A stretch of DNA of 64,000 bases from Mycobacterium sp. E1747. Lineage in GTDB: Bacteria > Actinomycetota > Actinomycetes > Mycobacteriales > Mycobacteriaceae. This document shows positions 18,083 through 26,158 of this stretch, in pieces (the stretch's first letter is position 1; every line of letters begins with the position of its first letter). The position numbers and the translations under genes were made by a program. The notes under the pieces are model-generated. The model worked only from the letters and a program-made list of their open reading frames with translations. It was not told where the DNA came from and made no database searches. The stretch is from contig NZ_LZJI01000203.1 of NCBI RefSeq assembly GCF_001667775.1, positions 151,790-215,789 of the forward strand. The letters run 5' to 3'.

Positions 18083-18985
18083 TCAGGACGCCGGCCCCCT
18101 GAGGTGCGCCTCGGCGAGCTTGCGGAAGGCCGCCACCAACCGACTGCGGTCCCCGGCGCGCGTCGCCAACACCACGTGACAGGGCTCGACGCCTTGCAGC
18201 GGGACGGTGGTGATGTCGGGCCGCAGGGCGTTGCCATGGAACCCAGCAGCGATGGCCACCGCCTGCCCGGAGGCGATGACTTCGAATTTGTCCTCGAGCG
18301 CGTCGATGAACGGTCCATCGGGCGCGCGGCGACCGTCGGGCCGCGGATCGATGCGCCAGAAGGCACTCCACGCCGGATCGGAGTCACGGACCCGGGGCAT
18401 CGGTTCGTCGGCGATGTCATCCAGCGTGACGAAATCTCGGCCCGCGAGGCGATGGTCGACCGACATCGCCAGCACCCGAGGCTCGTCGTAGAGGATGGTT
18501 ACGTGCAGGCCGTCGGTCGGGAACGGCAGCCGGGTCACCACCGCGTCCACCCGATGTCCGAGCAACGCGTCCAGAGCCTGGCCCCAATGCAGATGCGTGA
18601 CTTGCACTTCGGCGTCCGGGTGTTCGCGGCGCATCTCGCGCACCGCGGGGGTGATGATCATCCCAGTCGTGTATCCGATGGTGATCCGGCTGGGCTGTGC
18701 GGCGGCCCGGGCCTGGGCCGCCGCTTGCGTGGCCGAACGCAGCAGCGCTTTCGCCCGCGGCAGGAAGACCTCCCCCGCCTCCGTCAGCCGGGTGCCTTGC
18801 GGCGTGCGATCCAGCAGTCGAGCGCCCAGCTGTTGCTCGAGCCGGCGGATCTGCCGGCTCAACGACGGCTGCGCTACCCGCAGCGCGGTCGCGGCGCGGC
18901 CGAAGTGCCGGTGCTCAGCCACCGCGACGAAGTATCCGACCAACCGCAGATCGAGGTCGATCACGGGCAACGCCGAATCGGTCAT
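18083..18985 (-). CDS. LysR family transcriptional regulator
   Basis: 300 residues. The N-terminal winged HTH is clear (LRLVGYFVAVAEHRHFGRAA, then LRVAQPSLSRQIRRLEQQLG and RTPQGTRLTEAG). Residues ~95-295 form the periplasmic-binding-like effector domain (ITIGYTTGMIITPAVREM, LHWGQALDALLGHRVD). It is divergent from an NAD-dependent epimerase gene with a 165-base gap, the standard setting for LysR control. No T-N11-A box could be fixed with certainty. Confidence 0.88.
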   Translation of the reverse strand: MTDSALPVIDLDLRLVGYFVAVAEHRHFGRAATALRVAQPSLSRQIRRLEQQLGARLLDRTPQGTRLTEAGEVFLPRAKALLRSATQAAAQARAAAQPSRITIGYTTGMIITPAVREMRREHPDAEVQVTHLHWGQALDALLGHRVDAVVTRLPFPTDGLHVTILYDEPRVLAMSVDHRLAGRDFVTLDDIADEPMPRVRDSDPAWSAFWRIDPRPDGRRAPDGPFIDALEDKFEVIASGQAVAIAAGFHGNALRPDITTVPLQGVEPCHVVLATRAGDRSRLVAAFRKLAEAHLRGPAS

Positions 18986-19150
18986 GCGGTTAGTGTAACG
19001 GCACGTGCATCAGCTTGCCTGTGCCTAAAGCTGAATGACGTGCGGTGATGTCGATTCAGTATCGCGCCATCTGAAACGGGCCTTGGACAACCGGCCCGCC
19101 CGGGTCATTGACTGGAACCCGCGAATACCGCCTAAGCGAAAGGGAATTCC

Positions 19151-20044
19151 ATGCATGTCTTTGTCACGGGCGCGAGCGGACACATCGGTTCGGCCGTCGT
19201 CGACGAGCTCACGCGGGCGGGGCATCACGTCACCGGCCTGGCCCGCTCCGACGCGTCGGCCGCCGCGCTGGCGGCGAAGGGTGTGAGTGTGCACCGAGGC
19301 GACCTCGACGACCTCGACGGGTTGCAGTCCGCCGCCGCCGCGTCCGACGGTGTCATCCACCTGGCTTTCAAACACGATTTCGACAACTTCGTGGCCGCGG
19401 CCGAATCGGATTTGCGGGCCGTCAACGCCATCGGGGAGGCGCTCGTCGGCTCCGGCCGGCCCTTCGTCAGCACCTCGGGAACCCTCCTGCTTTCGCTCTT
19501 GGGTCAGGGCGGACTGGGAACCGAGCACGACACGCTGCCCGGCGGGCCTCGGGTCGATTCGGAGAACGCCGTCATCGCGTTGGCCGAACGGGGGGTGCGA
19601 TCGTCGGTTATCCGGTTGTCGCCCTTGGTGCACAGCAACCTGGATCACCACGGTTTCATGTCGCATCTGATCGGCACCGCCCGCTCGACAGGCGTCTCCG
19701 CCTACCTCGGCGACGGCGCGAACCGCTGGCCCGCTGTGCACACGCTGGACGCCGCGCGCCTGTATCTGCTGGCGCTCGAAAAGGCGCCGCCGGGAACCCG
19801 TTTGCACGGGGTCGCCGACGAGGGCGTGCCGTTCCGTGACATCGCCACCGTCATTGGCCGCCACCTCGAAGTGCCGGTACGCGGAATTCCCGTGGACGAG
19901 GCCGGCCATTTTGGCTTCCTGGCGCTCTTTGCGGCGTTGGACAATCCGACATCGAACGCGCTGACCAAGAAAGAACTCGACTGGAATCCCGAACGGGCCG
20001 GCCTGCTCGAGGATCTCGACGCCGGCCATTACTTCGGCGAGTGA
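19151..20044 (+). CDS. NAD-dependent epimerase/dehydratase family (atypical SDR)
   Basis: 297 residues. It starts with MHVFVTGASGHIGSAVV (Rossmann G-x2-G-x2-G), then GLARSDASAAALAAKG, VHRGDLDDLDGLQSAAA and ADGVIHLAFKHDF, which define the atypical SDR group that binds NAD(P) without a classical active site. It is divergent from the LysR gene and overlaps the next LLM oxidoreductase by 4 bases (GTGA). The two form a small operon likely controlled by the LysR protein. Confidence 0.85.
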   Translation: MHVFVTGASGHIGSAVVDELTRAGHHVTGLARSDASAAALAAKGVSVHRGDLDDLDGLQSAAAASDGVIHLAFKHDFDNFVAAAESDLRAVNAIGEALVGSGRPFVSTSGTLLLSLLGQGGLGTEHDTLPGGPRVDSENAVIALAERGVRSSVIRLSPLVHSNLDHHGFMSHLIGTARSTGVSAYLGDGANRWPAVHTLDAARLYLLALEKAPPGTRLHGVADEGVPFRDIATVIGRHLEVPVRGIPVDEAGHFGFLALFAALDNPTSNALTKKELDWNPERAGLLEDLDAGHYFGE

Positions 20045-20946
20045 ACGGCACCATGGCCGGTGCCGCGGTTGAAGCGGCCCGGGAGGCGCTGGGGCGGGTG
20101 GGAGTATGCCTGCCCGTCTCCTTCACAGCTCCACCGTCGGCGCGCCAGCAGCGGCAGGCGGTGGTCCGGCTGGAAAGGGCAGGTTATCGCGGCGCATGGA
20201 CCAATGAGGTCATCGGCAAAGACGCCCTGGTGCAACTCGCCATGCTGCTCGGCCACAGCGAGCAACTGGTGTTCGGAACCTGCATCGCCAACATCTGGGC
20301 CCGCCCGGCGCAAACCATGCATGCCGCGGCAGCCCAACTGGCGCAAGCATATCCGGGCCGGATCGTGCTCGGCCTCGGTGTCGGTTACCCGGAGCAGGCG
20401 GCCAGTGTCGGTCGGGAATTCGGCAGCCCGCTGGCGACGATGCGCGACTACCTGGACCTGATGGACGACCCGACCTGGCCGCCGGCACCCGACGCGGCGT
20501 ATGCCCGGATCGTCGCTGCCAACGGGCCGAAAATGCTGGCGCTGGCACGCGATCTCGCGGACGGGGCGTTCCCGGCCGGGCTGCCACCGGAGTTCACCGC
20601 CCAGGCACGACTTCTTCTGGGCCCGGACAAGCTCCTGGTCGTCGGACTCTCGGTGGTCCGCGACATCCAGGCGGCGCGCGAGGCGGTGTCCACGCGGCTC
20701 ACCGTTGCGTCCTACTCGGCCCGGCTGGCGGAGTTGGGGTTCTCGGCCGGCGATATCGGCGAGGTGAGCGACCGACTCGTCAATGCGATTGCCGCGCACG
20801 GTGATTCGGCGGATATCGCGGCCAAGGTGGCCGAACACCTGGCCGCCGGGGCGGACCACGTCACGCTGCTGCCGCCCATCGGCGGCGAATTCGCCGCGAG
20901 CGTCGAGCAACTCGAACAGTTGGGCCCCGCGCTGGCCGAACTCTAG
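20041..20946 (+). CDS. LLM-class F420-dependent oxidoreductase (TIGR03620-like)
   Basis: 301 residues of luciferase-like fold. Recognisable parts are VCLPVSFTAPPSARQQ, LERAGYRGAWTNEVIGKDAL, FGTCIANIWARPAQTMHAAA and AYPGRIVLGLGVGYPEQAA. The pattern fits the mycobacterial F420-dependent TIGR03620 group. The GTG start at 20041 overlaps the stop of the epimerase gene; an ATG 12 bases downstream is the alternative. Its role is probably reduction or oxidation of the same metabolite as the epimerase. The 100 bases after it hold no gene. Confidence 0.85.
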   Translation: MNGTMAGAAVEAAREALGRVGVCLPVSFTAPPSARQQRQAVVRLERAGYRGAWTNEVIGKDALVQLAMLLGHSEQLVFGTCIANIWARPAQTMHAAAAQLAQAYPGRIVLGLGVGYPEQAASVGREFGSPLATMRDYLDLMDDPTWPPAPDAAYARIVAANGPKMLALARDLADGAFPAGLPPEFTAQARLLLGPDKLLVVGLSVVRDIQAAREAVSTRLTVASYSARLAELGFSAGDIGEVSDRLVNAIAAHGDSADIAAKVAEHLAAGADHVTLLPPIGGEFAASVEQLEQLGPALAEL

Positions 20947-21048
20947 CTGCGAGGGGTCACCGGCGGGCACCACGGCCGACACGACCACCCTGCGACCTGC
21001 CCTGGTACATCCACTGGTCGACGCCCTTGTCGCCGACGTTCATCAGGC

Positions 21049-21720
21049 TCAGCGGTTCCGCTCGCTCGTCGTCTCGAGCAATCGAGGGATGGGCGCGGGA
21101 TCCAACAGCAATGCATCGGACATGTTCAGCTGCTCGGCGTTGGCGATCATGTTGTCCAAGATGGCCTGCAGATCATCGCCTTCGAGTTCGTAAATGGCGA
21201 CATACGGGCCCTGCCCGTCGATCGGGCGCAGCCGGCGTGCCGCGACGATACCGTCGAGCGCCAGCAGTTCGGGTATGTGCACTTCGTCGTACCAGGTGTT
21301 GTAATCCTGTTCGCGCTCAGGCGAACTGGGCCAACTTTCGACGTACATGATTCCCTTGGCCATCGCCGCCACCTCTCTCGGGCCGCTACTCGTACGCACC
21401 GTGACCGAATCCGTGTCCGGCACGCCCTGGCACGTCAAAATGTAGCCCTCGGTGACCTCATCATCATCGAGAGCGTCGTTGACCCGCATGGTCGCGTGGC
21501 CCTCTTCCAACTTGGCCATGCACATGCCGCAATTACTCGCCTCGCAACTGAACGGCGGTTCCAGGCCGGCTCGCCGCGCGCTCTGCAACAGCGTCTCGCC
21601 GGGGACCAGCGGCACCGAGACCTTCCTGCGGTCCATGTGGATGGTCACCGTGCCCGCGCCGGAGCCGTTTGACGGATCTGTCACCCGTGGGGTCTCCGTG
21701 CCGCTTCGGGTGACTGTCAC
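21049..21720 (-). CDS. Fusion of plant-type [2Fe-2S] ferredoxin and a dimeric alpha/beta-barrel domain
   Basis: 223 residues with two domains. Residues ~22-112 are a plant-type ferredoxin with the cluster ligands C59-x4-C64-x2-C67 and C97. Residues ~120-223 begin with a methionine (MAKGIMYVESWPSSPEREQD, then YNTWYDEVHIPELLALDGIV) and resemble stand-alone dimeric alpha/beta-barrel (EthD/DUF4286-like) proteins. In most species these are separate proteins; the frame here is continuous. The gene is divergent from an enoyl-CoA hydratase across a large palindrome. It may feed electrons to a local oxygenase. Confidence 0.78.
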   Translation of the reverse strand: MTVTRSGTETPRVTDPSNGSGAGTVTIHMDRRKVSVPLVPGETLLQSARRAGLEPPFSCEASNCGMCMAKLEEGHATMRVNDALDDDEVTEGYILTCQGVPDTDSVTVRTSSGPREVAAMAKGIMYVESWPSSPEREQDYNTWYDEVHIPELLALDGIVAARRLRPIDGQGPYVAIYELEGDDLQAILDNMIANAEQLNMSDALLLDPAPIPRLLETTSERNR

Positions 21721-21745
21721 CTGGACCGACCTCCCGTATTTGCAT

Positions 21746-21782
21746 TATCGCTCTGAGAGAATATTATTCTCTCAGAGCGATA
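21746..21782. promoter_or_regulatory. 37-base perfect palindrome (strong operator candidate)
   Basis: Each arm is 18 bases (TATCGCTCTGAGAGAATA and its complement) around a single central base. It lies in the 100-base gap between the divergent ferredoxin-fusion and enoyl-CoA hydratase genes. The core GAGAATA-T-TATTCTC also occurs at 34712-34726 and in variant form elsewhere in the window. A TetR-type repressor site shared by both promoters is the simplest reading. No T-tract follows, so a terminator is unlikely. Confidence 0.75.
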
Positions 21783-21820
21783 GGATCTTCTCAAGCTTGT
21801 GGGGATGGCAGGTCTCTGAC

Positions 21821-22588
21821 GTGTACGACATGCCTGCCGAAATCGACGTCCAAGCCGACGGGCCGCTGCGGATCATCACGTTGAACCGGCCGGAGTCACT
21901 CAACTCGGTCAACGACGATCTGCACGTCGGGCTCGCGCGACTGTGGCAACGGCTGACCGATGACGCCACGGCCCGCGCGGCGGTCATCACCGGGGCCGGC
22001 AGGGCGTTCTCGGCGGGCGGCGACTTCTCCTACCTCAAGGAGCTGTCGACCGATGCGGAGCTGCGTGCCAAGACCATCCGGGACGGGCGCGAGATCGTCT
22101 TGGGCATGGCGCGGTGCCGAATCCCGGTGGTGGCGGCCGTGAATGGCCCAGCCGTCGGGCTGGGCTGCAGCCTGGTGGCGCTGAGCGACATCGTCTACAT
22201 CGCCGAAGAGGCATACCTTGCGGATCCGCACGTGCAGGTGGGACTGGTGGCCGCCGACGGCGGTCCGCTGACCTGGCCGCTGCACATCAGCCTGCTGCTG
22301 GCCAAGGAGTTCGCGCTGACGGGCACCCGCATCGGTGCCCAGCGTGCGGTCGAGCTCGGGCTGGCCAACCACGTGTCCGCCGATCCGGTCGCGGACGCAA
22401 TCGCTTGCACCAAAAAGATTTTGGAGCTTCCTCAGCAGGCGGTCGAAAGCACAAAACGGGTGCTCAACATACATCTGGAGCGCGCGGTCCTGGCCAGCTT
22501 GGACTACGCCCTCTCGGCCGAGCATCAATCGTTCACCACGGACGACTTCCGGTCGATCGTCACGAAGTTGGCGGCGGGCAAGAACTGA
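21821..22588 (+). CDS. Enoyl-CoA hydratase/isomerase family protein
   Basis: 255 residues of crotonase fold from the GTG at 21821 (ATG at 21830 is the alternative). Motifs: ITLNRPESLNSVNDDL, AVITGAGRAFSAGGDFSYL (oxyanion hole and CoA binding), AVNGPAVGLGCSLVALSDIV and GLVAADGG. The second catalytic glutamate position after GLV is alanine/aspartate (VGLVAADGG), so plain hydratase chemistry is uncertain and an isomerase or hydrolase is possible. The open frame upstream of 21821 is not conserved. It is controlled together with the divergent ferredoxin fusion, judging from the palindrome between them. Confidence 0.83.
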   Translation: MYDMPAEIDVQADGPLRIITLNRPESLNSVNDDLHVGLARLWQRLTDDATARAAVITGAGRAFSAGGDFSYLKELSTDAELRAKTIRDGREIVLGMARCRIPVVAAVNGPAVGLGCSLVALSDIVYIAEEAYLADPHVQVGLVAADGGPLTWPLHISLLLAKEFALTGTRIGAQRAVELGLANHVSADPVADAIACTKKILELPQQAVESTKRVLNIHLERAVLASLDYALSAEHQSFTTDDFRSIVTKLAAGKN

Positions 22589-22600
22589 TCCGGGAGTCGC

Positions 22601-23464
22601 TCACGCCGAATCGTGTTGCCGCAGGAAGTCTCGCATCACCCGATCGAACTTGCCCGGCTCCTCGATGAAAGGCATGTGAGCGCTCGACTCGAACAGCTCA
22701 TAGCGCGAGCCGGCGATGCGCCGGTGGATCTCCCACATGTGTTCGGGCACGCATTCGTCGAACCTGCCGGCAAGGATGAGGGTGGGCACGGTGATTTCCG
22801 GCAATCGATCGAACACGTCCCAGTCGCGGATCGTCCCGACGATATGGAAGTCACTCGGCCCGAACATCGTCTCGAAGATCTCGGTTCCCATGTTGGCGAA
22901 GGCCTCCAAAAGCTCCGGAGGCCAGGGACGTACGCGGCAAAGGTAGGTTTCGTTCCAGGTGCGGATGGCGTCCTGATATTCGGCCGTGTAGGTGGTGCCG
23001 GCGGCTTCATGGCGGTCGATCGCGGATTGCGTCGCCGGATCGAGCTCGGCCTTCAGCCGGGCGACCATCTGCGAGAACTGCGGTATGGAGGCGATGCTGT
23101 TCGAGATGGTGAGGCTGGCCGCCCGCGAGGTCACGTCGAGCGCGTACTGCTGCGCCATCATCGCGCCCCACGAGTTGCCGAAGACGTGGAATCGGTTGAG
23201 CTCAAGGCCCTTTACGACGGCGGCCATCTCGGCCACCGACCGTGGCATGGTCCACAATTCGCGGTTCGACGGGCGCTCGGAGTTGCCGCACCCCAGCTGA
23301 TCCCAATAGACCACTTCGCGCTCGTCGGCCAACCGCTCCAGCGAACGCAGATAGGTGTGGGGCAATCCGGGTCCGCCGTGCACGACGAGCAGGGGAAGGC
23401 CCGGTCCGCCGCCGACCCGCTTGAACCACACGTTGCCGCCCGGAACCGCGATCATTCCGTCCAT
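22601..23464 (-). CDS. Proline iminopeptidase-type alpha/beta hydrolase
   Basis: 287 residues. It has HGGPGLPHTYL (the HGGPG signature of proline iminopeptidases), YWDQLGCGNSERP and the nucleophile elbow FGNSWGAMMAQQYAL. The acid (GRFDECVP) and histidine (SSAHMPFIEEP) are also visible. The family releases N-terminal proline or amino acids from small peptides or amides. It ends 12 bases from the convergent hydratase gene. The start is ATG at 23464. Confidence 0.85.
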   Translation of the reverse strand: MDGMIAVPGGNVWFKRVGGGPGLPLLVVHGGPGLPHTYLRSLERLADEREVVYWDQLGCGNSERPSNRELWTMPRSVAEMAAVVKGLELNRFHVFGNSWGAMMAQQYALDVTSRAASLTISNSIASIPQFSQMVARLKAELDPATQSAIDRHEAAGTTYTAEYQDAIRTWNETYLCRVRPWPPELLEAFANMGTEIFETMFGPSDFHIVGTIRDWDVFDRLPEITVPTLILAGRFDECVPEHMWEIHRRIAGSRYELFESSAHMPFIEEPGKFDRVMRDFLRQHDSA

Positions 23465-23579
23465 TGCCGACGATGCCTCCTGGTTGGCGAGCAGACGCAG
23501 AACCGCAGCCTATGATGCCGGTTCATCTGACTTTGCGTCTGCTCGCGATGCGACCGTTCCTTGCGACGCTGACTCTCCC

Positions 23580-24296
23580 ATGCGCGACGTGCTCGCTGAA
23601 CTGGAGAAACCCGTACTGGTCGGCGCCTACCGGCACCGGGAATCCCGGGTGGCGGTGCTGGCCGTGGACCCGTCGTCGCCGTTCAGTGGTGGTGCATTGC
23701 TGGGCGATCGAATACGGATGGCCGCGCATATCAACGACTCCAACGTGTTGATCAGGTCGTAACAACCCGTGGTCACCTCGGCGGATTGGCCGCGGCGGTC
23801 CCCGGCGGCCATTCGGCTGCTGGGAGCGATCGGTTACCACGTCGTCCTGCTGGAGACCGTGGGGGTGGGGCAGTCGGAGATCGAGATCGCCGCGGTCGCC
23901 GACCCCACCGTTGTCATCCGCAATCCCGGTGCGGGCGATGCCATTCAGGCGGCCAAGGCGCGGGTGCTCGAAGTCGCCGACATCGTGGTCGTCAAAAAGG
24001 CCGACCGCGACGGCGCCGAACAGACCGTGCGGGACCTGCGGGGCCGAGACGGACGCACCCATCGTCAGCCTCGTCGCGGTGGGGCGAGGGCATCGCGGAG
24101 TTGATGGCCGCCATTGAGGATCGCACCGACAGCCGCCCGGCGACCGGCCCGCGCCCAGGTCCTGTCGCTGGCGCATACCCTGCTGCGGAGTCGGCCGGAC
24201 CTCGACCGGCTCGCCGAGACGGTCGTCGACGGCGCCCAGGATTCCTACTCGGCGCCCGAACAGTTGCTGGCACCGACCCCGCGCGAGCAGGGCTAA
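23580..24296 (+). pseudogene. Decayed MeaB/ArgK-type GTPase (methylmalonyl-CoA mutase chaperone)
   Basis: Several frames together give MeaB: VAVLAVDPSSPFSGGALLGD, then IRMAAHINDSNVLIRS, RGHLGGLAAAVP, LLGAIGYHVVLLETVGVGQS, EIEIAAVADPTVVIRNPGAG, DAIQAAKARVLEVADIVVVK, KADRDGAEQTVRDL, GEGIAELMAAIED and a C-terminal AHTLLRSRPDLDRLAE. At least three frame changes and a stop at 23760 interrupt it. The N-terminal part with the Walker A motif is absent. No methylmalonyl-CoA mutase gene is adjacent. A non-functional remnant is certain enough; the end at 24296 is the normal C-terminus. Confidence 0.85.
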
Positions 24297-24309
24297 GCCG
24301 TTGCGTTGT

Positions 24310-24323
24310 CCCCCGATCGGGGG
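24310..24323. promoter_or_regulatory. 14-base palindrome CCCCCGATCGGGGG
   Basis: A perfect palindrome just after the MeaB remnant and 174 bases before the E1-alpha-like gene. It may be an operator; no T-run follows immediately. It differs from the DosR box, which has GGG first and CCC last. Confidence 0.3.
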
Positions 24324-24496
24324 AACGGGGATTCATCCCTTTTGCGGACCGATCGGCGGAGTTCCGGCCGGGTCCGCCGTCCTACGTTGATCTTGTGTAC
24401 AACGGCAGTCACCTCAGCCACCGACCGGACGCCCGTCCGTCGCAGAGCTCCGGCCGACGCCACCACGATTTCGCGACGAGTTAGGAGACCCGACAC

Positions 24497-25405
24497 ATGG
24501 TTCGCACACCCGGATTGTCGGCCGCACGCGTTGAAGAGCAGCTGGAGCTGTACCGCCAAATGTGGGTACTGAGGCTGCTTGACATGGCGCTGGAAGAGAG
24601 GCGCATCGATGGGCTGCTCAACGAGCCCATGGAGGCCGCCTTCGGGCAGGAGGCGGTGGCCGTGGGCACTGTCGCGGCGCTTCGGCCCGGCGACATCTTG
24701 AACACCGCGATTCGCCACCTCCAACACGCTCAGGAGGTCGGCGTCGGCCGCCCGTTGGGCCCGGCGATCGCTGAGATGACCGCCCCGAGGCGGTCTGCGG
24801 GCGGCGGGAAGGAAAGCCTCATCGCCGCCGAGTGGAAGCAGATATTCGGCACGTCGGATCCGGTCAGGCAATCTCTCTTGTTCGCGATCGGCGACGCCTA
24901 TGGGCAGCAGGTGGCCGGCGAAGGCGGGGTAACCGTGTGCGTCATCGGGGTCGACGCCGCGAAGTCCGCCGAGTTCCAATCGGCCGCGCGGATCGCGGTG
25001 TCGTGGCGGCTTCCGCTCGTGTTCGTCATCGAAAGCGTCGGCGACGCGTCCGGCGTGCGCCGCGGCCCGCGCGAGCGCTACGGATTGCCGTTCTTGTCGG
25101 TCGACGGCAGAGACGTTGCGGCGGTGCGTGATTCGGTCAGCCAAGCGGTGCAACGAGCCGGCGCCGGCGCCGGCGCGGCCATGGTCGAGGCGGTTACCTA
25201 CCGGACCAGCCACCCCGCTGGAGTCGATCCATTGGTTCACGCCCGCCGACAGCTGACCAGCAACGGCGTCAGCGCCGGCCACCTCTACGACGTGGAGCGG
25301 CGCGCTCGCCACCTGGTGGGCGAGGCCGCGGCGGTCGCGGCCTCGCTCCTGCTGCCGGAGGGTCCGACGCTCGGCGAATCGGACCGCCGGCCGGCCGCTA
25401 GCTGA
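24497..25405 (+). CDS. Pyruvate dehydrogenase E1-alpha-like protein with degenerate thiamine-diphosphate motif
   Basis: 302 residues. The fold is recognisable: LYRQMWVLRLLDMALEERRI, EPMEAAFGQEAVAVGTVAAL, RPGDILNTAIRHLQHAQEVG and SWRLPLVFVIES. In functional E1-alpha the TPP motif runs from GDG to NN (GDGATSEG...ENN). Here the corresponding part is IGVDAAKSAEFQSAARIAVS and ends ES, so the metal/TPP-binding residues are lost. No E1-beta gene follows. It may be a non-catalytic or regulatory paralogue. It ends tail-to-tail with the response regulator, overlapping it by 8 bases. Confidence 0.75.
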   Translation: MVRTPGLSAARVEEQLELYRQMWVLRLLDMALEERRIDGLLNEPMEAAFGQEAVAVGTVAALRPGDILNTAIRHLQHAQEVGVGRPLGPAIAEMTAPRRSAGGGKESLIAAEWKQIFGTSDPVRQSLLFAIGDAYGQQVAGEGGVTVCVIGVDAAKSAEFQSAARIAVSWRLPLVFVIESVGDASGVRRGPRERYGLPFLSVDGRDVAAVRDSVSQAVQRAGAGAGAAMVEAVTYRTSHPAGVDPLVHARRQLTSNGVSAGHLYDVERRARHLVGEAAAVAASLLLPEGPTLGESDRRPAAS

Positions 25406-26051
25406 GCAGGCCTTGCCGCATCGCCTCGGCAACGGCGGCGGCGCGATCGCTGACGCCGAGCTTTTCGTACAGGCGCTGCACGTGTGTCTTCACCGTCGAC
25501 GGTGCCACGAACAGCTCGGCGGCCATCAGGGGAATGCTTTGGCCGCGCGCAATCCGGTTGAGCACCTCGCCTTCTCGCGCGCTGAGCACGGGTCCCGTCG
25601 GTTGCGCTCGGTGCCGGATCTCCGCGGTAAGGCCGCCGACAAGCGACGGCGCAACCACATCGCGGCCCTGCGCGCAGTCGAGCACCGCGCTGACGATCTC
25701 GCTGCGCGTCGAATCCTTCAGCACAAACCCGGCGGCGCCCTGCTGCAGTGCCTGGTACACGATGGCCGGCTCGTCGTGTGCCGAAATCAGCAGCACGCGC
25801 GTTGGCAATTCCTGAGTTCGCACCGCAGCGGCCACCTGCCCGCCATCCATGCCGGGCATACGGAAATCGAGCAGGGCGACATCGGGCCGGTGCTCTTTGA
25901 TCAGTTCGAGTGCCGACGAGCCGTCGTCGGCCTCACCGACCACATTCACCGAACCGCTCGAGGACAGCGCCCGCACGACGCCCTCACGAAACAGCGGGTG
26001 ATCGTCGCCGACAACCACCCGCACCTTGTCGGACGTTGCTGGGCCGGCCAT
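25398..26051 (-). CDS. NarL/LuxR-type response regulator
   Basis: 217 residues from the ATG at 26051 (an ATG at 26072 gives 7 more). Residues ~8-125 are the receiver domain: VVVGDDHPLFREGVVRAL (acidic pocket), DVALLDFRMPGMDG (phosphorylated Asp) and LISAHDE, GFVLKDS (conserved Lys). The C-terminus is a LuxR HTH (LSAREGEVLNRIARGQSIPL, then STVKTHVQRLYEKLGVSDRA). It is divergent from its likely kinase. Confidence 0.9.
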   Translation of the reverse strand: MAGPATSDKVRVVVGDDHPLFREGVVRALSSSGSVNVVGEADDGSSALELIKEHRPDVALLDFRMPGMDGGQVAAAVRTQELPTRVLLISAHDEPAIVYQALQQGAAGFVLKDSTRSEIVSAVLDCAQGRDVVAPSLVGGLTAEIRHRAQPTGPVLSAREGEVLNRIARGQSIPLMAAELFVAPSTVKTHVQRLYEKLGVSDRAAAVAEAMRQGLLS

Positions 26052-26158
26052 GGCGATGAGTCTAGCCCGCAAAGCGTCCGGAGCAATCAGCGGAAACTCT
26101 GATGCGCAGCTGGGCGCTTTGCCCCGAGAGAGCCGCCGCGGGTGAGTACTGTGTTCGC
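26052..26158. promoter_or_regulatory. Divergent promoter of the two-component pair with an 8-base inverted repeat
   Basis: GCAAAGCG (26069-26076) and CGCTTTGC (26115-26122) form perfect arms 38 bases apart between the response regulator and kinase starts. Response regulators of this type often bind such separated half-sites and autoregulate. Confidence 0.3.

Noticed and set aside
24310..24323. DosR-type hypoxia box
   Set aside because: The DosR consensus has GGG in the left arm and CCC in the right; this palindrome has the opposite polarity.
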